A stretch of 64,000 bases of DNA from Streptomyces sp. R41. GTDB lineage: Bacteria > Actinomycetota > Actinomycetes > Streptomycetales > Streptomycetaceae. The stretch spans positions 4,757,001-4,821,000 of the forward strand of contig NZ_CP163443.1 of the NCBI RefSeq assembly GCF_041053055.1. The letters are read 5' to 3'. The notes below the pieces were generated by a model. The model had not been told where the DNA came from. It saw only the letters and a list, made by a program, of their open reading frames with translations, and ran no database searches. Below are positions 17,539 to 25,701 of this stretch, piece by piece. The stretch's first letter is position 1. Each line of letters begins with the position of its first letter. A program made the position numbers and the translations under genes.

Positions 17539-18696
17539 TCAGCCCTTCGGCTCCCTAGGCAGGCCGAGCACGCGCTCGGCGATGATCGTGCGCTGAATCT
17601 CGTCCGAGCCGCCGTAGATCGTGTCGGCCCGGCCGAACAGGAACAGGTGCTGGAGCTCGTCCAGTTCGTACGGTGCCGCCGCCGACCAGTCCGCCGGGCC
17701 CACCGCCGCGCCGGCGCCTCGCACCGCCACCGCCAGCTCCCCGAGCCGCCGGTGCCAGCCGCCCCACAGCAGCTTCGCCACGCTGGGCGCCCCGGCATCC
17801 GCAGGGTTCCCGGAACTCCCCAGCGTGCGCAGGGCGTTCCAGCGCATCGTGCGCAGCTCGGCCCACTGGCGTACGAGCCTGTCGCGTACGACGGGATCGG
17901 CGGCCGCGCCCGTTGCGGCGGCCGTCTTCACCACGCGCCCCAACTCCTCGGCGAAGCCGATCTGTTGGGCCAGCGTCGACACGCCTCGCTCGAAGCCGAG
18001 GAGGCTCATCGCGACACGCCAGCCATTGCCTTCGCCGCCGACCACGTGCTCGGCACGGGCCGACGCGCCGTCGAAGAAGACCTCGTTGAACTCGCTCGTG
18101 CCGGTCAGCTGGCGGATCGGGCGGACCTCGATGCGGCCCGGCTGGTTCATCGGGACGAGCAGGAAGGACAGGCCGTGGTGGCGGGCGGAGTCCGGTTGCG
18201 TACGGGCGAGTACGAAGCACCAGTTGGCCTCGTGGGCGAGGGACGTCCAGATCTTCTGGCCGGTGACACGGTAGGAGTCGGTGGCGGTTTCGCGTACGGC
18301 GGCGGTCCGCACGCCCGCCAGGTCCGAGCCCGCTCCCGGCTCGCTGTAGCCCTGGCACCAGAGTTCCTCGCCTCGGGCGATGGGGGGCAGGAAGCGGGCC
18401 TTCTGTTCCTGTGTGCCGTGGGCGATGAGGGTGGGTGCCAGAAGGTTCTCGCCGATGTGGCCCGAGCGGGCCGGGGCCTTCGCTCGGGCGTACTCCTCCG
18501 CCCAGACGACCTGTTGGGTCAGGCTGCCTCGGCGGTTGCCGTATCCGTCCTCGTCCCAGCCGAGGCCGATCCAGCCGGCCCGGCCGAGCTCCCGTTCCCA
18601 GGCCCGACGGGCGGGGGCGCCGGTGAGGTGCGCCTCCAGCCAAGCCCTCGCCTCACCCCGGAACGTCTCGTCCTTGGGGCCGAATCCGAACTCCAC
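17539..18696 (-). CDS. acyl-CoA dehydrogenase (FadE-like)
   Basis: This 385-residue acyl-CoA dehydrogenase has the three usual domains: the FAD/substrate motif YSEPGAGSDLAGVRTAA, the middle beta domain YRVTGQKIWTSLAHEANW, and a C-terminal helical domain with RADTIYGGSDEIQRTIIAERVLGLPRE. At the site where medium-chain enzymes carry the catalytic Glu (YEGT), this protein has YGGS. Many actinobacterial FadEs share this and must use another base. GTG 18696 is preceded by AAGGCGG. It forms an operon with the downstream alcohol dehydrogenase and probably with the upstream SDR under the 19859 operator. Confidence 0.9.
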   Translation of the reverse strand: MEFGFGPKDETFRGEARAWLEAHLTGAPARRAWERELGRAGWIGLGWDEDGYGNRRGSLTQQVVWAEEYARAKAPARSGHIGENLLAPTLIAHGTQEQKARFLPPIARGEELWCQGYSEPGAGSDLAGVRTAAVRETATDSYRVTGQKIWTSLAHEANWCFVLARTQPDSARHHGLSFLLVPMNQPGRIEVRPIRQLTGTSEFNEVFFDGASARAEHVVGGEGNGWRVAMSLLGFERGVSTLAQQIGFAEELGRVVKTAAATGAAADPVVRDRLVRQWAELRTMRWNALRTLGSSGNPADAGAPSVAKLLWGGWHRRLGELAVAVRGAGAAVGPADWSAAAPYELDELQHLFLFGRADTIYGGSDEIQRTIIAERVLGLPREPKG

Positions 18697-18788
18697 GGTT
18701 GCCGCCTTACGTTGGCCTGCTCGACGTCTCTTGCCCGGTTGCCCGCGGTGGGTGCTGAGCTCGTGGTCGGTGCGCTCACCGGCGCTCG

Positions 18789-18843
18789 CAGGGTGCCGCC
18801 CTCTGTGGGACGGCTGCCACCCCTGGCGGCGGAGTGCCCGCAG
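18789..18843 (+). repeat. dispersed intergenic repeat, family C (copy 1)
   Basis: The tract GGGTGCCGCCCTCTGTGGGA, then CGG, imperfectly matches copies at 40981-41034 (reverse) and 43089-43142. This copy is the most diverged in its second half. It lies between the SDR end and the ACAD start. Confidence 0.6.
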
Positions 18844-18924
18844 CTAGGACGACGGGTGAGCTGCCGCCCCTCGCGGCAGCCCACCCGCACCGAGGACCAC
18901 CACGACAGCACCCCACCGCCCGCC

Positions 18925-19836
18925 CTACCCATTCGGTCGCGCCCCCTCCGACGCCGCCCTCGCCATCGCCTCCACCTGCTCCAGCAGCGGCATCGGATCC
19001 ACCCCCACCGTCCCCGGCAGGAAGTCCGCGATCTTCTCGGGGGTCCAGGTGCCCTCGGCGTATCCGGCGCGCAGTTCCCGGGGCTGGGCCCAGACGGCGA
19101 TCTTGGGGCCGGCGATGGTGTACACCTGCCCGGTGATGCGTTCCTCGCGGGCGCGGTCCGACAGCAGATAGACCACCAGCGCGGCCACGTCCTCCGGTTC
19201 GCCGATCTCCTTCAGTTCCATGGGGACGTTCGCCGACATGCGTGTCCGGGCGACGGGGGCGACCGCGTTCGCCGTGACCCCGTACTTGTGCAGGCCGAGC
19301 GCCGCGCTCCGGACGAGGGAGATGATTCCGCCCTTCGCGGCGCTGTAGTTGGCCTGCGACACCGACCCCTGGTGGTTTCCGCTGGTGAAACCGATCAGCG
19401 TCCCGGAGCCCTGCTTGCGCATCACCGCGGAGGCGGCGCGGAAGAGCGTGAACGTGCCCTTGAGGTGCGTGGCGACCACCGGGTCCCACTCCTGCTCGGA
19501 CATGTTGAAGAGCATGCGCTCGCGCAGGATGCCGGCCACGCACACCACTCCGTCGATGCGCCCGTACGACGTCAGCGCCGCGTCGACGACCCGCTGCCCG
19601 CCGGCCATCGTCGAGATGTCGTCGGCCACCGCGACCGCGTCGCCGCCCGCCGCCTCGATCTCCTTGACGACGGCGTCGGCGACCGAACTCGTCGGCTCGG
19701 CGCCCTCGATGGAGACGCCGTAGTCGTTGACGACGACGCGCGCGCCCTCGGCCGCGGCGGCGAGGGCGACGGCACGGCCGATCCCCCGCCCCGCCCCGGT
19801 GACGGCGATGACCTTGCCTGCCAAGAAGTTCCCCAC
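18925..19836 (-). CDS. short-chain dehydrogenase (17-beta-HSD type 4-like)
   Basis: This 303-residue SDR has cofactor motif TGAGRGIGRAVAL, VVVNDYG (Asp, NAD-type), VCVAGILRERMLFNMSEQEW and the active-site pair Y-x3-K in ANYSAAKGGIISL. The insertion around DYGVSIEGAEPTSSVADAVV and the C-terminal extension beyond residue 250 fit the peroxisomal MFE-2/HSD17B4-like group that oxidises (3R)-hydroxyacyl-CoA. GTG 19836 follows GGAAGGGG. It is first in a minus-strand unit with the ACAD, 228 bp away. The operator at 19859 lies 22 bp upstream and is shared with the divergent cyclase gene. Confidence 0.88.
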   Translation of the reverse strand: MGNFLAGKVIAVTGAGRGIGRAVALAAAAEGARVVVNDYGVSIEGAEPTSSVADAVVKEIEAAGGDAVAVADDISTMAGGQRVVDAALTSYGRIDGVVCVAGILRERMLFNMSEQEWDPVVATHLKGTFTLFRAASAVMRKQGSGTLIGFTSGNHQGSVSQANYSAAKGGIISLVRSAALGLHKYGVTANAVAPVARTRMSANVPMELKEIGEPEDVAALVVYLLSDRAREERITGQVYTIAGPKIAVWAQPRELRAGYAEGTWTPEKIADFLPGTVGVDPMPLLEQVEAMARAASEGARPNG

Positions 19837-19858
19837 GCCCGGCCCCTTCCCGCAGTTT

Positions 19859-19901
19859 CTGACGGTCCGTTAGATTCAACTCGGATTCTACGACCCGTCA
19901 G
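19859..19901. promoter_or_regulatory. divergent operator of the shared regulon (site 5 plus half-site)
   Basis: CTGACG-GTC-CGTTAG (19859-19873) has one arm mismatch. A second element ends with a perfect CGTCAG half-site (19896-19901), whose left arm CTACGA looks like CTGACG with one base lost. The two right arms end 28 bp apart. They sit between the SDR and cyclase genes, each element close to one start codon. Confidence 0.62.
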
Positions 19902-19932
19902 ATACCTGGAGACAAGCCCCCGGGGAGGACTC

Positions 19933-20868
19933 ATGTCACTGCCGACGCTTCATCCGGAGTTTCACGAGATCGCCAAGCGCGTGAACAACTGGGGGCGCTG
20001 GGGGGCTGACGACGAGATCGGGACCCTGAATCTCATCACCGACGAGGTGGTACGGGAGGCCGCCGGCTGCGTCCGCAGTGGTCGCCGGGTCCCGCTCGCC
20101 CTTCCTCTCCAGCAGGACGGCGTGCAGACCGGCATGATCCCGGGGCGCGTCAATCCGCTGCACACCATGGTGCAGATCAACCAGGAACTCTTCGGGCCGG
20201 GCACGGTCGCCTGCAGCGACGACGCCGTGACCATGGGGCTCCAGGCGGCGACCCACTGGGACGCGCTCACCCATGTCTCCCACTCCGGGAAGCTCTACAA
20301 CGGCCGTCCGGCCGACACGATCACCCCGCACGGCGGCGCCGAGTTCAGCGGGATCGACAAGCCACGGCACATCGTCTCGCGCGGCGTACTGCTCGACGTC
20401 GCGCGAGCGCGGGGCCAGGACCGGCTGGAGGGTGGGCACGCCGTGACGCCCGAAGACCTGGACGCGGCCGAGGAGTTGGCGGGGACGCGGGTGAGGGCGG
20501 GCGACATCGTCCTCGTACGGACAGGGCAGATCCAGGTGTATCTCGCGGGCGACAAACACGGATACGGGTATCCGTCACCCGGACTGTCCGTCCGTACCCC
20601 GGAGTGGTTCCACGCGCGCGATGTCGCGGCGGTCGCGAACGACACCCTCACCTTCGAGATCTTCCCGCCCGAGATCGAGGACCTCTGGCTGCCCGTGCAC
20701 GCGCTCGACCTGGTCGAGATGGGGATGCTGCAGGGCCAGAACTGGAATCTCGAAGAGTTGTCCACAGCCTGTGGACAAGAAGGACGCTACGCCTTCCTGC
20801 TGTCGGCCATGCCCGAACCCTTCGTGGGCGGTACGGGCACACCGGTGGCACCCGTCGCCCTGCTGTAG
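19933..20868 (+). CDS. cyclase-family hydrolase (kynurenine-formamidase-like fold)
   Basis: This 311-residue protein belongs to the cyclase/formamidase family (PF04199-like). The metal-site region is ATHWDALTHVSHSGKLYNG, matching the family pattern H-W/T-D-x-x-x-H. Later strands are RGVLLDVARARG and GDIVLVRTGQ, with the conserved HALDLVEMGMLQGQNWNLEEL near the end. Members hydrolyse amides, lactones or cyclic intermediates with a divalent metal. ATG 19933 has GGGGAGG upstream. It is divergent from the SDR unit and shares the double operator with it. The substrate is unknown; ring or lactone opening in the pathway is an inference. Confidence 0.85.
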   Translation: MSLPTLHPEFHEIAKRVNNWGRWGADDEIGTLNLITDEVVREAAGCVRSGRRVPLALPLQQDGVQTGMIPGRVNPLHTMVQINQELFGPGTVACSDDAVTMGLQAATHWDALTHVSHSGKLYNGRPADTITPHGGAEFSGIDKPRHIVSRGVLLDVARARGQDRLEGGHAVTPEDLDAAEELAGTRVRAGDIVLVRTGQIQVYLAGDKHGYGYPSPGLSVRTPEWFHARDVAAVANDTLTFEIFPPEIEDLWLPVHALDLVEMGMLQGQNWNLEELSTACGQEGRYAFLLSAMPEPFVGGTGTPVAPVALL

Positions 20869-21346
20869 AGGCCCTTCAGCACCGGTCCGACCGGGAGAAG
20901 GCCGACCGGGCAAGCCCACCCAGGGGCGGGTCGACTGAACAAACCAGCCCAGGAGAGGGTCGGCTGGCGGCGCGCCACTGCTCGCCCCGAGCACGGCACC
21001 GCGCGCCGCCATCCGGCTCCGGCGTACCCGCCCTGCTCCTCCTGGCCCTGTAGGAGCCGACGCCGAATCGCGACCCACACTCGCCGAGGGCTCCCGTCAC
21101 CGAAACCCTCGTCGTCCCCTCGCGGCGAATCGCTGAACACAAGCGTGATCAAACGGACACGTCACGTCAACACCCGTTCGGGGAATTATCACTTCACGTC
21201 CCATTTGTGACAGCGCGTGCAGAAGCACTCCCCGGCGCATTCAGCCACAACCGAGGTTCTGTACACGGGTTTCATGCATACATGCACAAAACCCGCGCGC
21301 CCACCCTGGAGTCTGCCGCTCAGACCGCCCAGACCGCCCAGGCCGC
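20869..21346. other. intergenic region without recognised gene
   Basis: This is 478 bp between the convergent cyclase gene and the anti-sigma-like gene. Frames crossing it are Arg/Pro-rich shadows. The right half (21130-21290) is AT-richer than usual and contains a near-palindrome TGCATACATGCA at about 21275, but no gene start with a ribosome site. I see no clear function. Confidence 0.5.
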
Positions 21347-21808
21347 CTAGACCGCTTCGTACGCGAAGTCCTCGTACGCCGGATACGCGGTCCCCGCCGA
21401 AGCTCCCGGCGCGCAGCGGTCCACCTCGCACCAGATGCGCTTGCCGGCGCCCTCGGGGTTCCAGCCCCAGCGGTCCGCGAGACCGTCGACGAGCTCCAGG
21501 CCACGGCCGTTGGTCTCGTCGCCCTCGGCGTGCCGGGGACACGGGGGCCGGGCGCTGGAGTCGGCCACCTCCAGGCGGACGGTGGCGGCCTCGGCCCCGC
21601 CCGGCAGGGACAGCCGCAGCACGGCCGGACAGCCGGTGTGCACCACGGCGTTGGTGACGAGTTCGGAGACGAGCAGGATCAGCGTCTCGGCGAGCGGTTC
21701 ATCGGCCCCTATCCCGGACCCGGCGAGCCGTGAACGGGCCCACCTCCGGGCTCGCCCCACCTCCGCGGGGTCGGGCCGGATCTCCAGCTGCACTTGAAGC
21801 ACCTGCAC
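21347..21808 (-). CDS. RsbW-like anti-sigma factor / ATP-binding regulatory protein
   Basis: This 153-residue GHKL ATPase-fold protein has N-box LILLVSELVTNAVVHTG, the D-x-G-equivalent region VRLEVADSSARPP, and the G2 loop NGRGLELVDGLADRWGW. This is the stand-alone Streptomyces group of RsbW/SpoIIAB-like kinases that bind sigma factors or phosphorylate STAS partners. The STAS protein at 27924-28298 is a possible but unlinked partner. The start is GTG 21808. It is a single gene and its target is unknown. Confidence 0.85.
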   Translation of the reverse strand: MQVLQVQLEIRPDPAEVGRARRWARSRLAGSGIGADEPLAETLILLVSELVTNAVVHTGCPAVLRLSLPGGAEAATVRLEVADSSARPPCPRHAEGDETNGRGLELVDGLADRWGWNPEGAGKRIWCEVDRCAPGASAGTAYPAYEDFAYEAV

Positions 21809-21989
21809 CGCTCACACCATCCGAACCGGCGGACACATCGCCTCGCGCCTCACAAGGGCCACGATCGTAGCCATTTTCTGCATGGCCAGAACAAGGATCA
21901 CGGAAAGTGATTCCCTTGCGAGACAGCATGGTTGACGTACAGTCACCCCAACAAGCGCTTCGGGCATATTCCAGCGCGAAGGAGTACGC

Positions 21990-22178
21990 GTGCGGCATAC
22001 TGTGCGACGCTCGCCACGGGGAGTCGAACAGGCAGGCACGGGGGTCCGTCCTGCCCCGCGAGCGGCGCGCATCGCCGGGTCCGGAGCCGCCTCAGGGGCA
22101 ACACCGGGATGGCTCAGCCTCAGAACCACTCGCATCCCACACAAGGTACCGGAGCGCGGCGCCGACTCCAGGCCGTGA
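21990..22178 (+). CDS. possible small basic protein, 62 aa
   Basis: A GTG at 21990 has a strong GAAGGAG site 5 bp upstream and opens a 62-codon frame rich in Arg, Gly and Ser. The preceding 60 bp are AT-richer than average and contain TTGACG (21932) and a short inverted repeat TGAC-GTACA-GTCA. There are no relatives that I recognise. The ribosome site and upstream composition argue for translation; the basic, low-complexity product argues for caution. Confidence 0.3.
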   Translation: MRHTVRRSPRGVEQAGTGVRPAPRAARIAGSGAASGATPGWLSLRTTRIPHKVPERGADSRP

Positions 22179-22206
22179 CAAGTCACGCCTAGGACACAAC
22201 CCGATA

Positions 22207-23187
22207 TCAACGCTCTGTAATTCCGGTATGCCACGATCCGCGACATTCATACGAGCCCTTCTCGCGACGCCCCTGCACAGAGCCCCTTTGGCCCGCTCCG
22301 GCCAAGAGATCGTCCGCCAACACATCCTCACTCTCCGTGGCTCCCATCGCACGCTGCGTCCGCACCCATGCCCTCTTGAGGTACAGATGGACGTCGGACT
22401 CCCAGGTGAAGCCCATGCCGCCGTGCACCTGGAGGCAGTCGCGGGCGCCGCGCACGGCGGCCTCGTCGGCGAGCAGCCGGGCCGCGGCGACATCCGTCGG
22501 GTCGGCGGTCACGGCGGCCGCGTAGACAGCCGCGCGCGCCACCTCCACCCGCACCAGCATCTGCGCGCACAGGTGCTTCACCGCCTGGAAGGCCCCGATC
22601 GGCTGCCCGAACTGCTCCCGCGTCCGGGCGTGTTGCACGGCCAGCTCGCAGGTACGGGCGGCGCTGCCGAGCTGTTCGGCGGCGGTGAGGAGCGAGGTGA
22701 GCAGTACGGCGTCGGGGTCTGCCCCCGCGGATACGCCGGACGTACGCACCCGGTGCAGCGGCGTCAGCGGGTCCACCGACCGCAGCGGCTCGGCGCCGGT
22801 CGCGTCCCCTCGTACGACATCCGCCTCGGCCAGCCACTCCACGAGCCCCCCGTCGACGGCGGCCACCACGGTCTCGCCGGCGGCCGCCCCGGCCACCACG
22901 TCCGCCGCGAGGTGCGTCGCGATCAGCGGGCCGGGCAGCAGCACCCGCCCCGCCTCCTCGAAGGCCAACACCGCTTCCGGCAGACCGAGTCCGACCCCGC
23001 CGTCCGCCTCGGGCAGCCGCAGCGCGAAGAACCCCGCCTCGCCGAGCTCGCGCCACAGCGCCCGGTCGAGCCCTGGCGGCCCGTCGTCCGCGGCGGCCCG
23101 CAGCCGCTCCCGGCCGAAGCGCGCGGTCAGCAGCTGGCGCACGCCCGCCTTCAACGCCCGCTGATCATCCGTGAGTTGGAAGTCCAC
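22207..23187 (-). CDS. acyl-CoA dehydrogenase, short subunit (FadE28/ChsE1-like)
   Basis: This 326-residue acyl-CoA dehydrogenase is shorter than the classical 380. It keeps the N-terminal helical domain (MDFQLTDDQRALKAGVRQLL) and the C-terminal helices but has a reduced middle domain. Near the end it has QVHGGMGFTWESDVHLYLKRA; in FadE28/ChsE-type subunits the Glu in this GFTWE motif is the catalytic base. The upstream gene is a 384-residue ACAD whose own catalytic-Glu position is altered, and the gap is 10 bp, so the two probably form an alpha2-beta2 enzyme as in cholesterol side-chain oxidation. The last 25 residues are poorly conserved-looking. Confidence 0.86.
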   Translation of the reverse strand: MDFQLTDDQRALKAGVRQLLTARFGRERLRAAADDGPPGLDRALWRELGEAGFFALRLPEADGGVGLGLPEAVLAFEEAGRVLLPGPLIATHLAADVVAGAAAGETVVAAVDGGLVEWLAEADVVRGDATGAEPLRSVDPLTPLHRVRTSGVSAGADPDAVLLTSLLTAAEQLGSAARTCELAVQHARTREQFGQPIGAFQAVKHLCAQMLVRVEVARAAVYAAAVTADPTDVAAARLLADEAAVRGARDCLQVHGGMGFTWESDVHLYLKRAWVRTQRAMGATESEDVLADDLLAGAGQRGSVQGRREKGSYECRGSWHTGITER

Positions 23188-23197
23188 TTGGGAGAGC

Positions 23198-24352
23198 TCA
23201 CCGCCCCTTGGGAAGGCCCAGGATCCGCTCGGCCACGATGTTCTGCTGGATCTGCGAGGTGCCGGCCGCGATGGTGTACGACAGTGACGAGAGCCGGTCC
23301 AGGGTCCACTCCCGCCCGACGTCGAGCGCCTCGGGGCCGAGGACCTCGGCGGCGGCGTCGTACAGCTCCTGGCGCGTGTGCGAGTACCGCAGCTTGAAGA
23401 CCGAGCCGCCGACTCCGGGCACTCCCCCGGTCCTCTGCGACTCGCTGACGTTCCACTGCGTGAGCCGCCACAGGGCGCGGAACTCGGCGTTCAGCCGGCC
23501 GAGCCGGCGGCGCAGCGCGGGATCGTCCCAGCGGCCGTTCTCGCGTGCCTCGCGGGCGAGTTCGCCCAGCACGCGCCGGCAGGCGACGACCTCTCCGACG
23601 AAGGCTGTACCGCGCTCGTACGACAGGGTCACCATGGTCACCCGCCAGCCGTCGTTCTCGGCGCCGACGCGGTTGGCGACCGGGATGCGCACCTCGTCCA
23701 GGAAGACTTCGGCGAACTCGGTGGAGCCCGCGAGCGTCCGCAGCGGCCGGACGGTGATCCCGGGCGCGTCCATGGGCATGGCGAGCCACGAGATGCCGCG
23801 GTGCTTGGGGGCGGTGGCGTCGGTGCGGACCAGCAGCTCGCACCAGTCGGCGACCTCCGCGTGGGAAGTCCAGATCTTGGACCCACTCACTACGTAGTCG
23901 TCGCCGTCCCGCCACGCGCGCGTGCGCAGCGCCGCGAGGTCCGAGCCGGCGTCCGGTTCGCTGAAGCCCTGGCACCAGACCTCCTCGCCGCGCAGCACCG
24001 GCGGCAGCCAGCGCACCCGCTGTCCGGCACTGCCTTCGGAGGCGATGGTCGGCCCGGCGTGCAGCAGCCCGACGAAGTTGGCCCCTACGTAGGGGGCGCC
24101 CGCCTTTTCCGTCTCCTCCAGGTAGATGAGGTGCTGCGTCGGGGTGGCGCCCCGGCCGCCCGCGTCCACGGGCCAGTGCAGGCCCGCGTACCCGGCGTCG
24201 TACAGCATCCGCTGCCAGCCGAGGTCGTACGCCCGTCTGCCCGGCCAGTCGTCGGGGGACGGCTTCGGGGGCAGCGTCGCAAGCGCCTTGGCGAGCCACT
24301 CGCGCAGCCGCGCCCGGAACTCCTCCTCCTCAGGGGTGTACGCCAGGTCCAC
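23198..24352 (-). CDS. acyl-CoA dehydrogenase, long subunit (FadE29/ChsE2-like)
   Basis: This 384-residue ACAD has FSEPDAGSDLAALRTRAW and DYVVSGSKIWTSHAEVADW in the FAD/substrate and middle domains. It ends with SSLSYTIAAGTSQIQQNIVAERILGLPKGR. The AAGTSQIQ motif lacks the Glu of the usual YEGTSQIQ, so this chain probably supplies FAD contacts while the 326-residue partner supplies the base. Lengths (384 and 326) are close to FadE29 and FadE28 of Mycobacterium (387 and 339, from memory). Start GTG 24352 lies 17 bp after the amidohydrolase stop. It is the second gene of a three-gene unit. Confidence 0.88.
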   Translation of the reverse strand: MDLAYTPEEEEFRARLREWLAKALATLPPKPSPDDWPGRRAYDLGWQRMLYDAGYAGLHWPVDAGGRGATPTQHLIYLEETEKAGAPYVGANFVGLLHAGPTIASEGSAGQRVRWLPPVLRGEEVWCQGFSEPDAGSDLAALRTRAWRDGDDYVVSGSKIWTSHAEVADWCELLVRTDATAPKHRGISWLAMPMDAPGITVRPLRTLAGSTEFAEVFLDEVRIPVANRVGAENDGWRVTMVTLSYERGTAFVGEVVACRRVLGELAREARENGRWDDPALRRRLGRLNAEFRALWRLTQWNVSESQRTGGVPGVGGSVFKLRYSHTRQELYDAAAEVLGPEALDVGREWTLDRLSSLSYTIAAGTSQIQQNIVAERILGLPKGR

Positions 24353-24368
24353 TAGAGACCCCTGTCCA

Positions 24369-25556
24369 CTAGAGGTCCAGTTCCAGCATGCGGATCGCGT
24401 TGCCGCGCATCAGCTTGTGGATCGTCTCGTCGTCTAGGCCCTTCACATGGTCGAGGGCGACCTCCTTGGTGTTCGGGAAGGTCGAGTCGACGTGCGGGTA
24501 GTCGGTCTCGAAGGTCGCGTTGTCCCGTCCCACCACGTCCAGGGACGCGACGCCGTGCTTGTCGCGGAAGAAGCAGCAGAAGATCTGCCGGTAGTAGTAC
24601 GTCGACGGGGGCTCGGGGATGAGGTCGCGGACCCCGCCCCAGGCGCGGTGCTCCTGCCAGACGTCGTCGGCGCGCTCCAGGGCGTACGGGATCCAGCCCA
24701 TCTGCCCTTCGGAGTAGGCGAGTTTGAGGCGCGGGAACTTCACGAGGACCCCGCTGAACAGGAAGTCCATCATCGAGGCCATCGCGTTGTTGAAGGACAG
24801 CGACGCCTGGACGGCGGGGGGCGCGTCCGGGGAGGCGGCGGGCATCTGGCTGCTGCTGCCGATGTGCATGTTCACGACCGTGCCGGTCTCCTGGCAGATC
24901 GCGAAGAAGGGGTCCCAGTAGCCGGAGTGGATGGAGGGCAGCCCCAGGTAGGTGGGGATCTCCGAGAAGGTCACGGCCTTCACCCCACGGGCCGCGTTGC
25001 GCCGGATCTCGGCGACCGCCAGGTCGATGTCCCACAGCGGGATCAGGCACAGCGGGATCAGCCGGCCGCCGCTGTCGCCGCACCACTCCTCGACCATCCA
25101 GTCGTTGTACGCGCGCACGCAGGCCAGGGCCACTTCCTTGTCGTGCGCCTCGGCGAACGTCTGCCCGCAGAAGCGGGGGAAGGTGGGGAAGCAGAGGCTG
25201 GCCTCGACATGGTTGAGGTCCATGTCCTTGAGGCGCTCGGCGGGGTCCCAGCAGCCGCGCCGCATCTCCGCGCGCGTGATGCCCTCCAGGGTCATCTCGT
25301 CGCGGTCGAAGCCGACGGCGGCGATGTTGCGCTTGTACGGGAACTTGAGGTCCTCGTAGATCCACCAGTCGGTCGGCGGCCCTTGCGGGTCCATCGTGAT
25401 CTGGTACTTGCCGCCGACGTAGGCGAGTTCTCCGATTCCGGCGGTGAGGGGCTGCGGCCCGCGCTCGCGGTACTTCTGCGGCAGCCAGGTCTCGAAGAGG
25501 TGCGCGGGCTCGATCACATGGTCGTCGACGCTGATGATGCGGGGCAGTTCGGTCAT
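24369..25556 (-). CDS. amidohydrolase-family (PF04909-type) TIM-barrel protein
   Basis: This 395-residue protein starts IISVDDHVIEPAHLFETWLPQ, the strand-1 metal region of the ACMSD/amidohydrolase-2 family, with Asp in place of the first His of H-x-H. Further conserved parts are MHIGSSSQMP, KLAYSEGQMGWIP and FETDYPHVDSTFPNT, the last holding the final metal Asp. Members catalyse non-oxidative decarboxylation or C-C or C-N hydrolysis. ATG 25556 has GGAGGGG upstream. It is the first gene of a unit with two acyl-CoA dehydrogenases, and the operator at 25583 is 27 bp upstream. Its role in the pathway is inferred only from context. Confidence 0.87.
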   Translation of the reverse strand: MTELPRIISVDDHVIEPAHLFETWLPQKYRERGPQPLTAGIGELAYVGGKYQITMDPQGPPTDWWIYEDLKFPYKRNIAAVGFDRDEMTLEGITRAEMRRGCWDPAERLKDMDLNHVEASLCFPTFPRFCGQTFAEAHDKEVALACVRAYNDWMVEEWCGDSGGRLIPLCLIPLWDIDLAVAEIRRNAARGVKAVTFSEIPTYLGLPSIHSGYWDPFFAICQETGTVVNMHIGSSSQMPAASPDAPPAVQASLSFNNAMASMMDFLFSGVLVKFPRLKLAYSEGQMGWIPYALERADDVWQEHRAWGGVRDLIPEPPSTYYYRQIFCCFFRDKHGVASLDVVGRDNATFETDYPHVDSTFPNTKEVALDHVKGLDDETIHKLMRGNAIRMLELDL

Positions 25557-25582
25557 GGTTCCCCTCCGCCTGGCGTACGTTT

Positions 25583-25597
25583 CTGATGGCCCGTCAG
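25583..25597. promoter_or_regulatory. palindromic operator of the shared regulon (site 6)
   Basis: CTGATG-GCC-CGTCAG has one arm mismatch and lies 27 bp upstream of the amidohydrolase/ACAD unit on the minus side of a divergent intergenic region. Confidence 0.66.
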
Positions 25598-25671
25598 ATT
25601 CATCTGCACAAGCAGGCTAGCCCCGCACCTATGGACCGACAAGGCGGCGAGCCCTACGCTCTGCCCACGAT

Positions 25672-25686
25672 CTGACTGACCGTCAG
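25672..25686. promoter_or_regulatory. palindromic operator of the shared regulon (site 7)
   Basis: CTGACT-GAC-CGTCAG has one arm mismatch and lies 16 bp before GTG 25702 of the acyl-CoA synthetase. It is 89 bp from site 6, so each divergent unit has its own copy. Confidence 0.68.
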
Positions 25687-25701
25687 CTACAGGGGGTCGA
25701 A

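Noticed and set aside
21812..22246. Minus-strand 144-codon frame between the RsbW-like and ACAD genes
   Set aside because: Cys/Arg/Pro-rich composition, no ribosome site, and it crosses a probable promoter region.
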